A stretch of DNA of 64,000 bases from positions 372,001 to 436,000 of the forward strand of contig OY762939.1 of assembly GCA_963666965.1 (NCBI GenBank). Reading direction: 5' to 3'. A program made the position numbers and the translations under genes. Origin of the DNA: Proruminimicrobium sp963666965. GTDB lineage: Bacteria; Elusimicrobiota; Endomicrobiia; Endomicrobiales; Endomicrobiaceae. Positions 32,544 through 41,877 of this stretch are shown in pieces (the first letter of the stretch is position 1; each line of letters begins with the position of its first letter). The notes below the pieces were generated by a model. That model had not been told where the DNA came from. It searched no databases and saw only the letters and a list, made by a program, of their open reading frames with translations.

Positions 32544-33940
32544 AAATAGTTATAGTAAATCCATTATGGAGTTTTATAAATTATCCGCCCGTAAATCTTA
32601 CGGAACTTGCGGCCTATCTTATAAAAAACGGTTTTAAAAATACACAAATAACCGATTTGAATTTTGAAATAAAAAATAAATTTGAAATTGACGGTATTCT
32701 TGAAAAAAGCTTTAAGATGATTCTAAAGCAAAAACCTCAGACAGTCTGTATAACATGCAATGCCGTCCAGATGCCGTTTGTATGCGAGCTGTCGGCTCTT
32801 ATCAAACAAAAAACAAATATACCGGTAATAATAGGCGGCGTTATGGCGAGCCTTGCTCCCGACATTATTTTAAAACTTTCAAAAGCTGATTTTGTAATAA
32901 GGGGAGAAGGCGAAAAGACTCTTGCGGAACTTTTAACCTGTATTAAAAATAAAGAAAAGACTGATAAAATAGACGGCATATCATATTTATCAAAAAACGG
33001 CGTTATCGTCAGTAATAAAGACAGAAAACTTATGAATATAGACGAGCTGCCGAGCCCTGAATTTAAGCTCATATCAAAAAGTTTAAAAAACAGCGCTAAT
33101 GTATGGCTGACGGCGTCCAGAGGCTGCGCGTATAAATGCAAATTTTGTTCCGGCAACGAAATCTGGCAAATGCAAAGAAGAAAAAATCCGCAAAGCATAG
33201 CGGATCAGCTTAAAATTTTAAAGACAAAATACGGCATAAAAAAATTTGTATTTGGAGACGACTGTCTTACTTTAAATAAGAAATGGCTTAAAGAACTTTG
33301 CTTAAAAATAAAACCTTTACGGCTGCAATGGGGCTGTCTTGCAAGGATAGATTCGATTGACGCAGATATTTTAAGATATCTGCATGAAGCCGGCTGCCGT
33401 CATATTTATCACGGAATAGAATCCGGAAGCGTAAAAGTCAGGCAGGGCCTTGATAAAAAAATGGCAAAGACAAATGAATTTATTTTAGATACAGTTAAAA
33501 AAGAAATTGATGCAGGTTTTAAAACCACATGTTCTTTTATGACGGGAATTCCTTTTGAAAATAAAAGCGATATTATTAAAACAGCCAAGCTTGCCGGACT
33601 TATAAAAAAAGCCGGCTCGCGGATACAATTATGGCTTTTAACGCCGTATTACGGATTAAAAATATTGAGCGAATATAAAAACAGGCTTGTAAAAACAGAA
33701 AGACAGCCTGCCGGTTTGCAGGCGGACGTATTTGACCGCGGACAGATGTTTCTCTACAGTGCATTTATAAAAAAATATTCAAAATATAATCCCGATAATT
33801 TTATGTTTTTGCCGAAAGGCATGACACAGCCCCGATTTATAAGGTTATTTGCTAAAATGAGAGCTGACTTAAATATAGACGTTAACAAAAAACAGCTTAC
33901 AGCCAAGGAAATTTTTATTTTAAAGAATATAAAACAATGA
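32540..33940 (+). CDS. Radical SAM protein with cobalamin-binding-like domain
   Basis: A 466-residue COG1032-type protein. The start is a TTG at 32540 overlapping the previous stop (TTGA). The encoded N-terminus KIVIVNPLWSFINYPPVNL is typical of B12-binding radical SAM proteins, and no better start is close. IIGGVMASLAPDIILKL and VIRGEGEKTLAELL belong to the B12-binding-like domain. Cluster cysteines are 196, 200 and 203 (RGCAYKCKFC), with HIYHGIESGSVKVRQGL in the core. It has no TPR tail. It overlaps the next gene by four bases. Reactions in such clusters include methylation and ring or carbon-skeleton chemistry; the actual one is unknown. Confidence 0.85.
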   Translation: MKIVIVNPLWSFINYPPVNLTELAAYLIKNGFKNTQITDLNFEIKNKFEIDGILEKSFKMILKQKPQTVCITCNAVQMPFVCELSALIKQKTNIPVIIGGVMASLAPDIILKLSKADFVIRGEGEKTLAELLTCIKNKEKTDKIDGISYLSKNGVIVSNKDRKLMNIDELPSPEFKLISKSLKNSANVWLTASRGCAYKCKFCSGNEIWQMQRRKNPQSIADQLKILKTKYGIKKFVFGDDCLTLNKKWLKELCLKIKPLRLQWGCLARIDSIDADILRYLHEAGCRHIYHGIESGSVKVRQGLDKKMAKTNEFILDTVKKEIDAGFKTTCSFMTGIPFENKSDIIKTAKLAGLIKKAGSRIQLWLLTPYYGLKILSEYKNRLVKTERQPAGLQADVFDRGQMFLYSAFIKKYSKYNPDNFMFLPKGMTQPRFIRLFAKMRADLNIDVNKKQLTAKEIFILKNIKQ

Positions 33941-34812
33941 ATTTTATTTTAACTTCAAAATGTTTCGCCAACTGTAAATTTTGTTTTGTTCCGCCCGCAT
34001 TTAAAACAAAGCGGCGGGAAATGTCTTTTGCCGATGTTAAAAAATATATTGACCACATAAATAAATCATATAAGCAAACAAAACCTTCTTTGGGGATACT
34101 CGGAGGCGAACCGACTGCCGCAAAAGATTTTGCGCTTATAGCGGGTTATTTAAAATGCTATGAGGGTTTTGTAAGAATTTATTCTAATTTGGCGTCTTCC
34201 AAAAAAAATATGGCATATTTTGCCGGTTCAAAAAATATTGCTGTTGTATGGAATATAGGAGCCTATTTAAATTCTTCGCAAAAAAACAGAAGAATGATAA
34301 CAGAAAATATTAAATTTCTTAAAAAACAGAAAACTAATATAATTGCTTCAATCACTTTATATACGGGCTTTAAAACCGAAGATTTCGTTAAAGCCGCCGT
34401 CATTTTAAAAAAATACGGAATCAAACAGATAAGAATAGCGCTTGATTCAACAAACCATCAAAAATTTATAAACTGCGGAGACGGTGTTTTTTCTTTATGT
34501 TCCGCGTTCAAAAAGCAAGGATTTGAAATAATATCTTCATACTGCGGTCATTTTTTGAAAGGGATGTTTGACAAAAAACAGGAAATCTGGATGAAAGACA
34601 ATATTTTGAATTTTAATTATAACGACTGTTCAAAAAATTTTCCCGTTGATATTCTTCCGGGCGGCGCGGCAGTCCCGTGCATGGCTTTTTGCACGGCAAA
34701 AACAAAAATAAAGCTGACGGATTTTAAATCTTATTCTTCGCTCAAAAGGCAGCTGCGCAAAACATATCCTGCCTGCAAAATAAAAAAAGGAGTCTGCGTT
34801 TTAAGCAGATAA
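33937..34812 (+). CDS. Minimal radical SAM protein
   Basis: A 291-residue radical SAM protein whose cluster motif is almost at the N-terminus: cysteines 9, 13 and 16 in KCFANCKFC. LGILGGEPTAAKDFAL is the GGEP motif. The C-terminal part has cysteines in FCTAKTK and PACKIKKGVC that may hold another cluster. It overlaps the preceding radical SAM gene by four bases (ATGA) and is one base from the U32-like gene that follows. It is one of four radical SAM proteins in this operon, and they are not paralogues of each other in the way the gyrB-gyrA array is. Substrate unknown. Confidence 0.8.
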   Translation: MNFILTSKCFANCKFCFVPPAFKTKRREMSFADVKKYIDHINKSYKQTKPSLGILGGEPTAAKDFALIAGYLKCYEGFVRIYSNLASSKKNMAYFAGSKNIAVVWNIGAYLNSSQKNRRMITENIKFLKKQKTNIIASITLYTGFKTEDFVKAAVILKKYGIKQIRIALDSTNHQKFINCGDGVFSLCSAFKKQGFEIISSYCGHFLKGMFDKKQEIWMKDNILNFNYNDCSKNFPVDILPGGAAVPCMAFCTAKTKIKLTDFKSYSSLKRQLRKTYPACKIKKGVCVLSR

Positions 34813-34813
34813 A

Positions 34814-35818
34814 ATGATAAATAAATTTAAAATTGTAACAGGATTAACTCCGCAGGATGAAATATCAGCCGTAATTAAAGACGGTATAGATGAAGTTTAC
34901 TGCGGATATTATGACAGCCTGTTTAATAAAAAATGGCCTGTTGCTTTTACTACTGTAAACAGACGCGGCGAAGGCGTTAATTTTAAAAATTTTAAAGATC
35001 TTACCGCCAAAACAAGGCAGCTGTTCAAAAAAGGCGTAAAATCTTATATAACTTTCAACGGCTGTTATACCGAAGAACAATATCCCTGGCTTATCAAAAA
35101 TATAAAAAAGACGGAATCTGAAAAATCGATAGAAGGTCTTATTGTAAACGATATAGGACTGCTTCTTTTGCTTAAGAAATTGAAATATAAAAAAAACATA
35201 ACCATATCGACTCTTGCTTCTGCTGTTAATAACAGCGCCGTTGATTTTTATAAGAAATTCGGAGCATCAAGAATAGTTTTAGACAGACAGCTTACAGCAG
35301 ACGAAATAATAGAGACGGCCGTAAAATATCCCGAACTTGAATTTGAAGTTTTTGTCGTTTCGACCGGAGGATGCCTTTTTATAGACGGATACTGTTCTTT
35401 TTTTCATTGCCTGGAAAAACCGGGTAAAATAATTAAAGGGCAGATATTGCATATACGCAAATATGATATAACCACTTCAGGCGCCGGCTGCTGCGAACTT
35501 TTAAACTGTTTTTCAAAAAAACAATACAGTTCAAATGCTCAAACGCAACCGTTCAGTCTTTCAAAAACGCTCGGTTTTAACTGCAATATCTGTATGCTTT
35601 ATAAGCTTAAAAATATTAAAAATATTTCTCTTAAAATTGACAGCAGAGGAGCAAACGGAACGGGAGTAACCGGCATTGAAATGATTAAAGAACTTTTGAA
35701 TGCGGCCGAACAATCAAAAAATCAAAAACAGTACTCTTCCTTTGCAAAAAAAATTCTTATGAAATTTAAAAAAATAAAATGCAATCCTGCCATTTGTTTA
35801 TGCGGCGGCAAATTATGA
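34814..35818 (+). CDS. Peptidase U32-family protein (UbiU-like, possible hydroxylase)
   Basis: A 334-residue protein of the U32 family. The start resembles U32 members (DGIDEVYCGYYD), and the cysteine-rich region (GGCLFIDGYCSFFHC, then GAGCCELLN and FNCNICMLYKL) fits the iron-sulfur ligands of U32 proteins. Several U32 members are now known not to be peptidases but oxygen-independent hydroxylases acting on ubiquinone precursors (UbiU/UbiV), tRNA (TrhP) or rRNA (RlhA). It is followed directly by a second U32-like gene, the same arrangement as ubiU-ubiV. No ubiquinone genes are seen here, so the substrate is probably the product of this cluster. The hydroxylase role is inference. Confidence 0.72.
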   Translation: MINKFKIVTGLTPQDEISAVIKDGIDEVYCGYYDSLFNKKWPVAFTTVNRRGEGVNFKNFKDLTAKTRQLFKKGVKSYITFNGCYTEEQYPWLIKNIKKTESEKSIEGLIVNDIGLLLLLKKLKYKKNITISTLASAVNNSAVDFYKKFGASRIVLDRQLTADEIIETAVKYPELEFEVFVVSTGGCLFIDGYCSFFHCLEKPGKIIKGQILHIRKYDITTSGAGCCELLNCFSKKQYSSNAQTQPFSLSKTLGFNCNICMLYKLKNIKNISLKIDSRGANGTGVTGIEMIKELLNAAEQSKNQKQYSSFAKKILMKFKKIKCNPAICLCGGKL

Positions 35819-36672
35819 AATATGCTTTTTTAACGGACGATTTAAAAACATTGGCGAAAATAAAAACTCCCGATATTCTGTATTTCGGCAGCGAATTCTG
35901 CGTCAATATGATGCCTGATATAAAAACTTTGGAAAAAGCTTTGAAATTTTCTTTAAAAAGAAAAACAGGATTTGTTTTAGTGCTGCCTTTTATTTCAAAC
36001 GATAAAATAAAACAGGCCGATAAACTGCTTGCTTTTTTAAGCAGACATAAAAAACGCGCTGAAGTTATTTTTAACGACTGGGGCGCTCTTTTGCTTATTC
36101 TGAAATATAAAAATCTTGAACCCGTGGCGGGCAGGCTTCTTACAAAGCAGAGAAAAGATCCTGCCGCTTTTGACATTATTGAAAACAAACAGCGGAAAAT
36201 GAAAATTACCGTTATAAACGGCCGTCAGACAATTCTGGAATCAAAAAAAATACCGGCAACTTTAAAAGAATATTTTCAAAAAAGTTTCATTGATGCGCCC
36301 GGCGTTTCGGAATTTATGGCTGAAAATAAAATAAAAAGATGCGAGCTTGATCTTTTGCCGTGGTCAATAAAAATTAAAAAATCAAAAAAAATAAAACTAA
36401 GCGTTTATTTTCCTTACGCAAATATTACCGTTACAAGATACTGCGGCGCGATAAACTTAAATTATTCGAACAGATGTGCTAGACTATGCGCAAGCAGAAT
36501 TACGGAAGTCGGAGCAGGCAGGCTTAAATATCCGTATATAATAAAAGGAAATGCCGTATTTTACCGAACCGGCATCGAAATGCTTGGCAAGGCTGTTTTG
36601 CAAAATAAAAATATAGACAGAATAGTTTTTAATGATGCGGAAAGTTTTAATAAACATAACACAATAATATGA
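35815..36672 (+). CDS. U32-like partner protein (UbiV-like)
   Basis: A 285-residue protein overlapping the U32 gene by four bases. The ATG at 35815 (MKYAFLTDD) was chosen; the longer frame starts inside the upstream gene. The segment IFNDWGALLLILKYKN followed by VAGRLLTKQRKDPAAF resembles the NDxG...GRLLxKQ region of UbiV-type U32 proteins, and cysteines in RYCGAINLNYSNRCARLC may bind an iron-sulfur cluster. Paired U32 proteins work as heterodimers in the UbiU/UbiV case, so a complex with the preceding protein is likely. Its stop overlaps the carbamoyltransferase start. Confidence in the family is moderate because conservation is low. Confidence 0.6.
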   Translation: MKYAFLTDDLKTLAKIKTPDILYFGSEFCVNMMPDIKTLEKALKFSLKRKTGFVLVLPFISNDKIKQADKLLAFLSRHKKRAEVIFNDWGALLLILKYKNLEPVAGRLLTKQRKDPAAFDIIENKQRKMKITVINGRQTILESKKIPATLKEYFQKSFIDAPGVSEFMAENKIKRCELDLLPWSIKIKKSKKIKLSVYFPYANITVTRYCGAINLNYSNRCARLCASRITEVGAGRLKYPYIIKGNAVFYRTGIEMLGKAVLQNKNIDRIVFNDAESFNKHNTII

Positions 36673-38534
36673 AAATTTTAGGAATATCGGCATTTTATCA
36701 TGATTCTGCGGCAGCTTTAACTGTGGACGGCCGGATTATCGCCGCCGCCCAGGAAGAACGTTTCACGCGCCAAAAACACGATCCGTCTTTTCCGGCAAAC
36801 GCGCTGAAATTTTGTTTAAAAAGTTCCTGTTTAAAGATAGACGAGCTTGACGCCGTAGTTTTTTACGATAAGCCGTGGCTTAAATTTGAAAGACTGATGA
36901 TGACCTATTATATGCATGCTCCGAAAGGGTTTAAATCTTTTGCAAATGCTGTTCCCGTTTGGACGAAAGAAAAAATGTTTCTCTACAGAGTCATAGAGCA
37001 GGAACTTGCTTCAGTTGAAAAATACGACGCTTCAAAAATTAAAATATTATTTCCGTCTCATCATTTATCGCATGCGGCAAGCGCTTTTTTTGCAGGGCCT
37101 TATGATAAAGCCGCCATTGTTACTATAGACGGAGTAGGAGAATGGGCTACAGCCTCAATTTCTTACGGCGAAAACAATAATATTACGCTTCTTAAGGAAC
37201 AGCCGTTCCCTCATTCGCTCGGTCTTTTTTATTCGGCCGTAACTTATTATCTCGGTTTTAAAGTAAATTCCGGAGAATATAAAGTGATGGGCCTTGCGCC
37301 TTACGGCAACATAAACTCGGCGGCGGTTGAAGAATATAAAAATAAATTAAAAGAAAATATCATAAAAATAAATGAAGACGGTTCGTGCAGGCTTAATCAG
37401 GATTATTTTGATTATTCGACCGGTATGAAAATGACTGAAAATTCCAAATGGTTTAATCTTTTCGGGTTTAAAAAAAGAGAGCCGGACGACGAATTGGCTC
37501 AGAATCACTGCGATTTCGCTCTTGCCTGCCAGCAGATAACGGAAGAATCGGTTCTCAAAATGGCAAAAACGGCAAAAGAAATAACAAAGAGCGAAAATTT
37601 ATGCCTTGCGGGCGGAGTCGCTTTAAACTGCGTTTCAAATACAAAAATTCTGAAAGCCGGTATATTTAAAAATGTATGGATACAGCCTGCAGCAGGAGAC
37701 GCCGGCGGAGCATTGGGAGCGGCTTTGGCTGCGGAATACATATATTTCGGTTCAAAAAGAGATGTCGGTCTCACAAAAGATATTATGCAGGGCTCTTATC
37801 TCGGTCCTGAATTCTGTGCGTGTGAAACAGAAGAAAACGTAATTAAAAAATATAAAGCGTCTGGCGAATATATTGATGATGAAAATATTCTGCTTGAAAA
37901 AACAGCCTCCGAAATTTCAAACGGGAAAGTAATAGGATGGTTTCAGGGCCGGATGGAATGGGGTCCGAGAGCTTTGGGAAACAGGTCAATAATTGCCGAT
38001 CCCAGAAATGCAGAAATGCAGATGAAGATGAACTTAAAAATAAAACACAGAGAAAGTTTCAGACCGTTTGCTCCGTCTGTTCTAAGTGAAGACGCAAAAG
38101 ATTATTTTGACGTAGAAACGGATTCTCCTTATATGATGCTGACAGCCTGTGTTAAAAAAGATATTTGTTTTGAAGTGCCTGAAAATTATGATAATTTTAC
38201 CGTTAAAGATAAATTATATTATAAAAGATCAAAAATACCTGCCGTTACGCATATAGATTATTCGGCCAGGCTTCAGACGGTGGACAAAAATCTGAACTCC
38301 AGATACCATAAATTAATTTCAAAATTTAAAGATATTGCAAAATGCTCTGTTTTAATAAATACAAGTTTTAACGTGCGCGGCGAGCCTATAGTCTGCACGC
38401 CGGAAGACGCTTATAAGTGTTTCATGAATACCGAAATGGATATCCTTGTAATAGGCAACTACTATTTTGAAAAACATAAACAGCCTCAATGGCCAGATCA
38501 AGACAGCCGGCAGCAAAAAATTATTTTAGATTAA
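36669..38534 (+). CDS. Carbamoyltransferase, NodU/TobZ family
   Basis: A 621-residue enzyme that transfers a carbamoyl group from carbamoyl phosphate, via carbamoyl-adenylate, to a hydroxyl of a sugar or antibiotic. The N-terminal Kae1-like domain has ILGISAFYHDSAAAL, AAQEERFTRQKHD, SHHLSHAASAFFAGP and TIDGVGEWATASI. The C-terminal YrdC-like domain contains WFQGRMEWGPRALGNRSI and NTSFNVRGEPIVCTPEDAY. The length is normal for NodU/TobZ. It ends the coupled operon that begins at 28447. With GT2 enzymes and a U32 pair upstream, O-carbamoylation of a glycan or a hydroxylated product is the likely last step. Confidence 0.93.
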   Translation: MKILGISAFYHDSAAALTVDGRIIAAAQEERFTRQKHDPSFPANALKFCLKSSCLKIDELDAVVFYDKPWLKFERLMMTYYMHAPKGFKSFANAVPVWTKEKMFLYRVIEQELASVEKYDASKIKILFPSHHLSHAASAFFAGPYDKAAIVTIDGVGEWATASISYGENNNITLLKEQPFPHSLGLFYSAVTYYLGFKVNSGEYKVMGLAPYGNINSAAVEEYKNKLKENIIKINEDGSCRLNQDYFDYSTGMKMTENSKWFNLFGFKKREPDDELAQNHCDFALACQQITEESVLKMAKTAKEITKSENLCLAGGVALNCVSNTKILKAGIFKNVWIQPAAGDAGGALGAALAAEYIYFGSKRDVGLTKDIMQGSYLGPEFCACETEENVIKKYKASGEYIDDENILLEKTASEISNGKVIGWFQGRMEWGPRALGNRSIIADPRNAEMQMKMNLKIKHRESFRPFAPSVLSEDAKDYFDVETDSPYMMLTACVKKDICFEVPENYDNFTVKDKLYYKRSKIPAVTHIDYSARLQTVDKNLNSRYHKLISKFKDIAKCSVLINTSFNVRGEPIVCTPEDAYKCFMNTEMDILVIGNYYFEKHKQPQWPDQDSRQQKIILD

Positions 38535-38591
38535 TACGCTTTAATATTTTAAACTTTTGCACCTGTATGTATAAATAAAATAAACGCAAAA

Positions 38592-38600
38592 TGATATAAT
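38592..38600 (+). promoter_or_regulatory. Extended -10 promoter, very close to the next start codon
   Basis: TGATATAAT (38592-38600) is a consensus extended -10 element. The ATG of the next gene is at 38608, so transcription starting seven bases downstream would give an almost leaderless mRNA. No good -35 box was seen. Confidence 0.55.
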
Positions 38601-38607
38601 TAAACTT

Positions 38608-40134
38608 ATGAATAAAAAACTGCTGATTTCTTTTTTTATGGTTGTTTCTTTCAGCGCCTGTCTTTTTGCAAAAGACAGAGCCGTGGTTTTCTTTTTTGAG
38701 ACAGCCGAAGGCATCAGCCAAAAAAATGTACAAAAAATGCTGTCATCAAAAAATTTTGGATTTTGTTCCAGAATAGATTCTTCAAAACAGATGCCGGCAG
38801 CCGCCGCAGAACTTCTCGGAAACGGCAAACTGGAAGCGGTGCTTACCTCTGATTCCGACCCGTATCTGCCGTTTGTTTCAGCTCCTGTCAAGATAAACGA
38901 CTCTTTTTCGTTTGATATAACAAAAGAACTGAAAAGATTTCTGTCAGATTATTCCGATTTGGCCGCTAAATTTTTACAGAAAGAAAAAACAGGTTTGTTT
39001 TTTGATTATTATTATACGGTTGCGGATACTTTTAAGTATTTTTCAAAACATTCGATACGCTGGTTCGCCTCAAAATTTCCGGAAGAAACGCCCAAAGGCG
39101 TTTACATAAGAGACGGAGTCGTAGTTTTTGTTCCGTATACAGATTTTCCCAAAAATTCAAAAGATATTGAAAACTGGTTTATGACAAAAAAAGAAAAGAT
39201 AATCCCCATATATCTTTCAAAAGAGCGTATACGCGATGAAAGACTGATGTCTTCGGTTATTGAAATTTTTAAAAACAGCAAATACACGGATGTTATTCTG
39301 CCTTTTGAAGCTTGTAAAACTATTTTAAATAATGCAAAAGAATATGCGGTTTTCGAACCGCCTGCCGAACCGCGTCTTGCGCAGAAAACAGTTTTAAAAA
39401 TAGCGGTAGCGGCAAAAGAAACGGAAGAACAGAAAGGCTCTGAGTTATATGAAAATATATACGGAGAATTTCAGAATATGTGCAGCGCCGCCATCATAGA
39501 CGGCATAATAAAAAATGACCAGCGTTCAATTACTCTTTTTGACGTATCATATTCGAATATTTTCAAACTTTCAGGCAAAGCGGTGCCTGACGCCGAACTT
39601 AATAAAATTGTTTTTGACCCGGGCCAGCCTTATCTTAAACAGTTCGGTTTTAAACAGGGGCAAGACTCGTACATAATAGAAAACAGCAGCGGCATAATAA
39701 AATCTTTTACTGTAAGAAAGACGGATAAATCGGTTGATTTTATTATTGACGCAGATATGACGGGCGCAGACGTTTTTGACATATACATAGATATGAACGG
39801 TATACAGGATACCGGCTGCAGCATAACACTGAAAAACACGGAAGGTTTTTTTGTGCCGGAAAATTACTGGGAATATGCGCTGAGAATATCCGATAACAGA
39901 ATAACGGTTTACAGGTTTTACGTTGATGAAGTTACCGTCATAAAAAATATCGCAAAAACCGGTAATGTAATCAGTGTTCCGTCCGATATTTTAAGAGGTA
40001 ATCCCTATAACTGGAGCTATCAGGTTTTAGCTTTAAAAGAAAATAAGCCGGTTGATTTTTTAGACGATGAAATGGAAAAAGAAAGAATAAAAAACACGTA
40101 TCCGCTCCAGTTTAAAATGTTTAAGTGCGAATAA
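38608..40134 (+). CDS. Secreted or lipid-anchored protein of unknown function
   Basis: A 508-residue protein with an N-terminal signal peptide (LLISFFMVVSFSACLFAK). SAC at residues 16-18 could be a lipoprotein cleavage site, though the Phe before it is atypical. I do not recognise the central region. The last 150 residues (VDFIIDADMTGADVFDIYID, ENYWEYALRISDN, PYNWSYQVLAL) look like the beta-sandwich C-terminal module of glucodextranase-type proteins, suggesting carbohydrate contact. It stands alone between the biosynthetic operon and dnaX, with its own extended -10 promoter. Confidence 0.6.
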   Translation: MNKKLLISFFMVVSFSACLFAKDRAVVFFFETAEGISQKNVQKMLSSKNFGFCSRIDSSKQMPAAAAELLGNGKLEAVLTSDSDPYLPFVSAPVKINDSFSFDITKELKRFLSDYSDLAAKFLQKEKTGLFFDYYYTVADTFKYFSKHSIRWFASKFPEETPKGVYIRDGVVVFVPYTDFPKNSKDIENWFMTKKEKIIPIYLSKERIRDERLMSSVIEIFKNSKYTDVILPFEACKTILNNAKEYAVFEPPAEPRLAQKTVLKIAVAAKETEEQKGSELYENIYGEFQNMCSAAIIDGIIKNDQRSITLFDVSYSNIFKLSGKAVPDAELNKIVFDPGQPYLKQFGFKQGQDSYIIENSSGIIKSFTVRKTDKSVDFIIDADMTGADVFDIYIDMNGIQDTGCSITLKNTEGFFVPENYWEYALRISDNRITVYRFYVDEVTVIKNIAKTGNVISVPSDILRGNPYNWSYQVLALKENKPVDFLDDEMEKERIKNTYPLQFKMFKCE

Positions 40135-40167
40135 ATTTAAAAGCAAAAAGAAAAACAGAGGTGCAGC

Positions 40168-41871
40168 ATGTCATATTTGGTATTGGCAAGAAAATTCAGA
40201 CCGACTAATTTCAGCGAAGTGGTCGGGCAGGAACATATTTCACAGACGCTTAAAAACGCAATAGCCGACAATAAAGTTGCCCACGCTTATATTTTCAGCG
40301 GACCCAGAGGAACCGGCAAAACGACAATGGCAAGAATTTTCGCAAAAGCGTTAAACTGCCGGGAAGGTCTTTCTTCCGAGCCGTGCGGCAAATGTAAAAA
40401 CTGTCAGGAAATAAGCACAAATCAAAGCTTGGACGTTCTTGAAATAGACGGCGCTTCAAACAACAGAATTGACGAAATAAGAGAAATAAGAGACAACGTA
40501 AAATTCGGAGCAATGTCTTCAAGATATAAAATTTACATAATAGACGAATTTCATAGAATAACGCCTCAGGCTTTCGACGCTCTTCTGAAAACTCTGGAAG
40601 AGCCGCCTCCGCACGTTATTTTTATACTTGCGACCACCGAACTGCAAAAAGCTCCGATAACGATTCTTTCAAGATGCCAGAAATACAGATTCAGACTTCT
40701 TTCAGCAAAAGAAATATCGGAAGCAGTCAGAAACATAGCAAAAAAAGATAATTTTGAAATAGACGACGGCGCCCTTGAAATAATAGTAAATTCGGCAGGC
40801 GGCTCAATGAGAGACGCTTTAAGTCTTCTCGATCAGGCCCTGTCATCTTCAAACGGAAAGATAACGTTTGAATATATGAGAAATCTTTTGGGGCTTCTTC
40901 CCAAAGAAATAATAGCAAAGACCACCGAAGATATTGCAAACAATAATGCCGAATCTCTTCTTATGACCTGTAAACAAGTCTATGAAGACGGCTACAATAT
41001 TCTACAGTTTGCAAAAGATTTAAGAGATCATCTCAGACAGCTTATGATTTATTCGGTAAATCCCGATATTTCCGAAGTTTCCCAGTCGGACAGAAATCTT
41101 TACAATAAACAGAAAGTTTTTTTTACGATGTCTCAGTATGTCAGGCTCGGCAATCTCATATCAAAAGCGCTTGAAGACATGAAAGACCACGACCAGCCGA
41201 GAATTCTGCTTGAAATATATCTTTTGAAAATGGCCGAACCTTATTACAGCATAGGCGAACTGATATCTAAAATAGACGAAATTTCTTTATCAAAAGGCGG
41301 CGTTTCAATCAATCGGGAATCAAAAGAAGCTTCTGTTGAAACTGACGAGCAGCATGATGTCGCCGAACAGAAAAATGAAATTTCAACGATGTCGGAAACT
41401 GAAAATGACGACATACTTGAAACGGCAAAACAGGCCGTGTGCGAAATCGCCCACAAGCATCCGATGAGAGCCGAAATTCTTAATTCGGCCGTAATAAAAA
41501 TATTGAACAACAATGCCGTTCAGCTTTTATTCAGAGATAAATATGAACTTACCATGGTAAAGTCCTATGATGAAGTTATAAAAAAACTGATTTCAAGAAA
41601 ATCGGCAAGAGACGTTTCGGTAAGCATGACAGTGGACGAAAATATTCCGCAGACAAAGCAGGAAGAAATAGTGTCGCCTAAAGAAGAAGAACAGCCGAAA
41701 GAAGTTTTTACCGTAGTGGAAGATTTAAAAGAAACGGCAAAAACGGCCGTTCCCGCAAAAATTGAAAGCATCGCAAAAAAATTCGCAGGCAAAGCCGTAA
41801 GAAAAAATACGGGCCCGCAGCAGGAAACGGGCGAAGTTAAAAATTCTGAAAATGAAAACACGGAAGATTAA
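40168..41871 (+). CDS. dnaX: DNA polymerase III subunits gamma and tau
   Basis: DnaX is the clamp-loader ATPase. The start LVLARKFRPTNFSEVVGQEH, the Walker A motif GPRGTGKTT, the four-cysteine zinc module (CREGLSSEPCGKCKNC), the DEFHRI box and the sensor 1 segment LATTELQKAPITILSRCQKY are diagnostic. At 567 residues it is a tau-length protein with a charged, low-complexity C-terminal tail from about residue 395. The ribosome binding site is AGAGGTG. recR follows at six bases; the ybaB/ebfC gene that often lies between is absent. Confidence 0.96.
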   Translation: MSYLVLARKFRPTNFSEVVGQEHISQTLKNAIADNKVAHAYIFSGPRGTGKTTMARIFAKALNCREGLSSEPCGKCKNCQEISTNQSLDVLEIDGASNNRIDEIREIRDNVKFGAMSSRYKIYIIDEFHRITPQAFDALLKTLEEPPPHVIFILATTELQKAPITILSRCQKYRFRLLSAKEISEAVRNIAKKDNFEIDDGALEIIVNSAGGSMRDALSLLDQALSSSNGKITFEYMRNLLGLLPKEIIAKTTEDIANNNAESLLMTCKQVYEDGYNILQFAKDLRDHLRQLMIYSVNPDISEVSQSDRNLYNKQKVFFTMSQYVRLGNLISKALEDMKDHDQPRILLEIYLLKMAEPYYSIGELISKIDEISLSKGGVSINRESKEASVETDEQHDVAEQKNEISTMSETENDDILETAKQAVCEIAHKHPMRAEILNSAVIKILNNNAVQLLFRDKYELTMVKSYDEVIKKLISRKSARDVSVSMTVDENIPQTKQEEIVSPKEEEQPKEVFTVVEDLKETAKTAVPAKIESIAKKFAGKAVRKNTGPQQETGEVKNSENENTED

Positions 41872-41877
41872 ATATTT

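Noticed and set aside
38541..38891. 116-codon minus-strand frame at the start of the 38608 gene
   Set aside because: It overlaps the signal peptide region antisense and covers the promoter; no recognisable domain or ribosome binding site.
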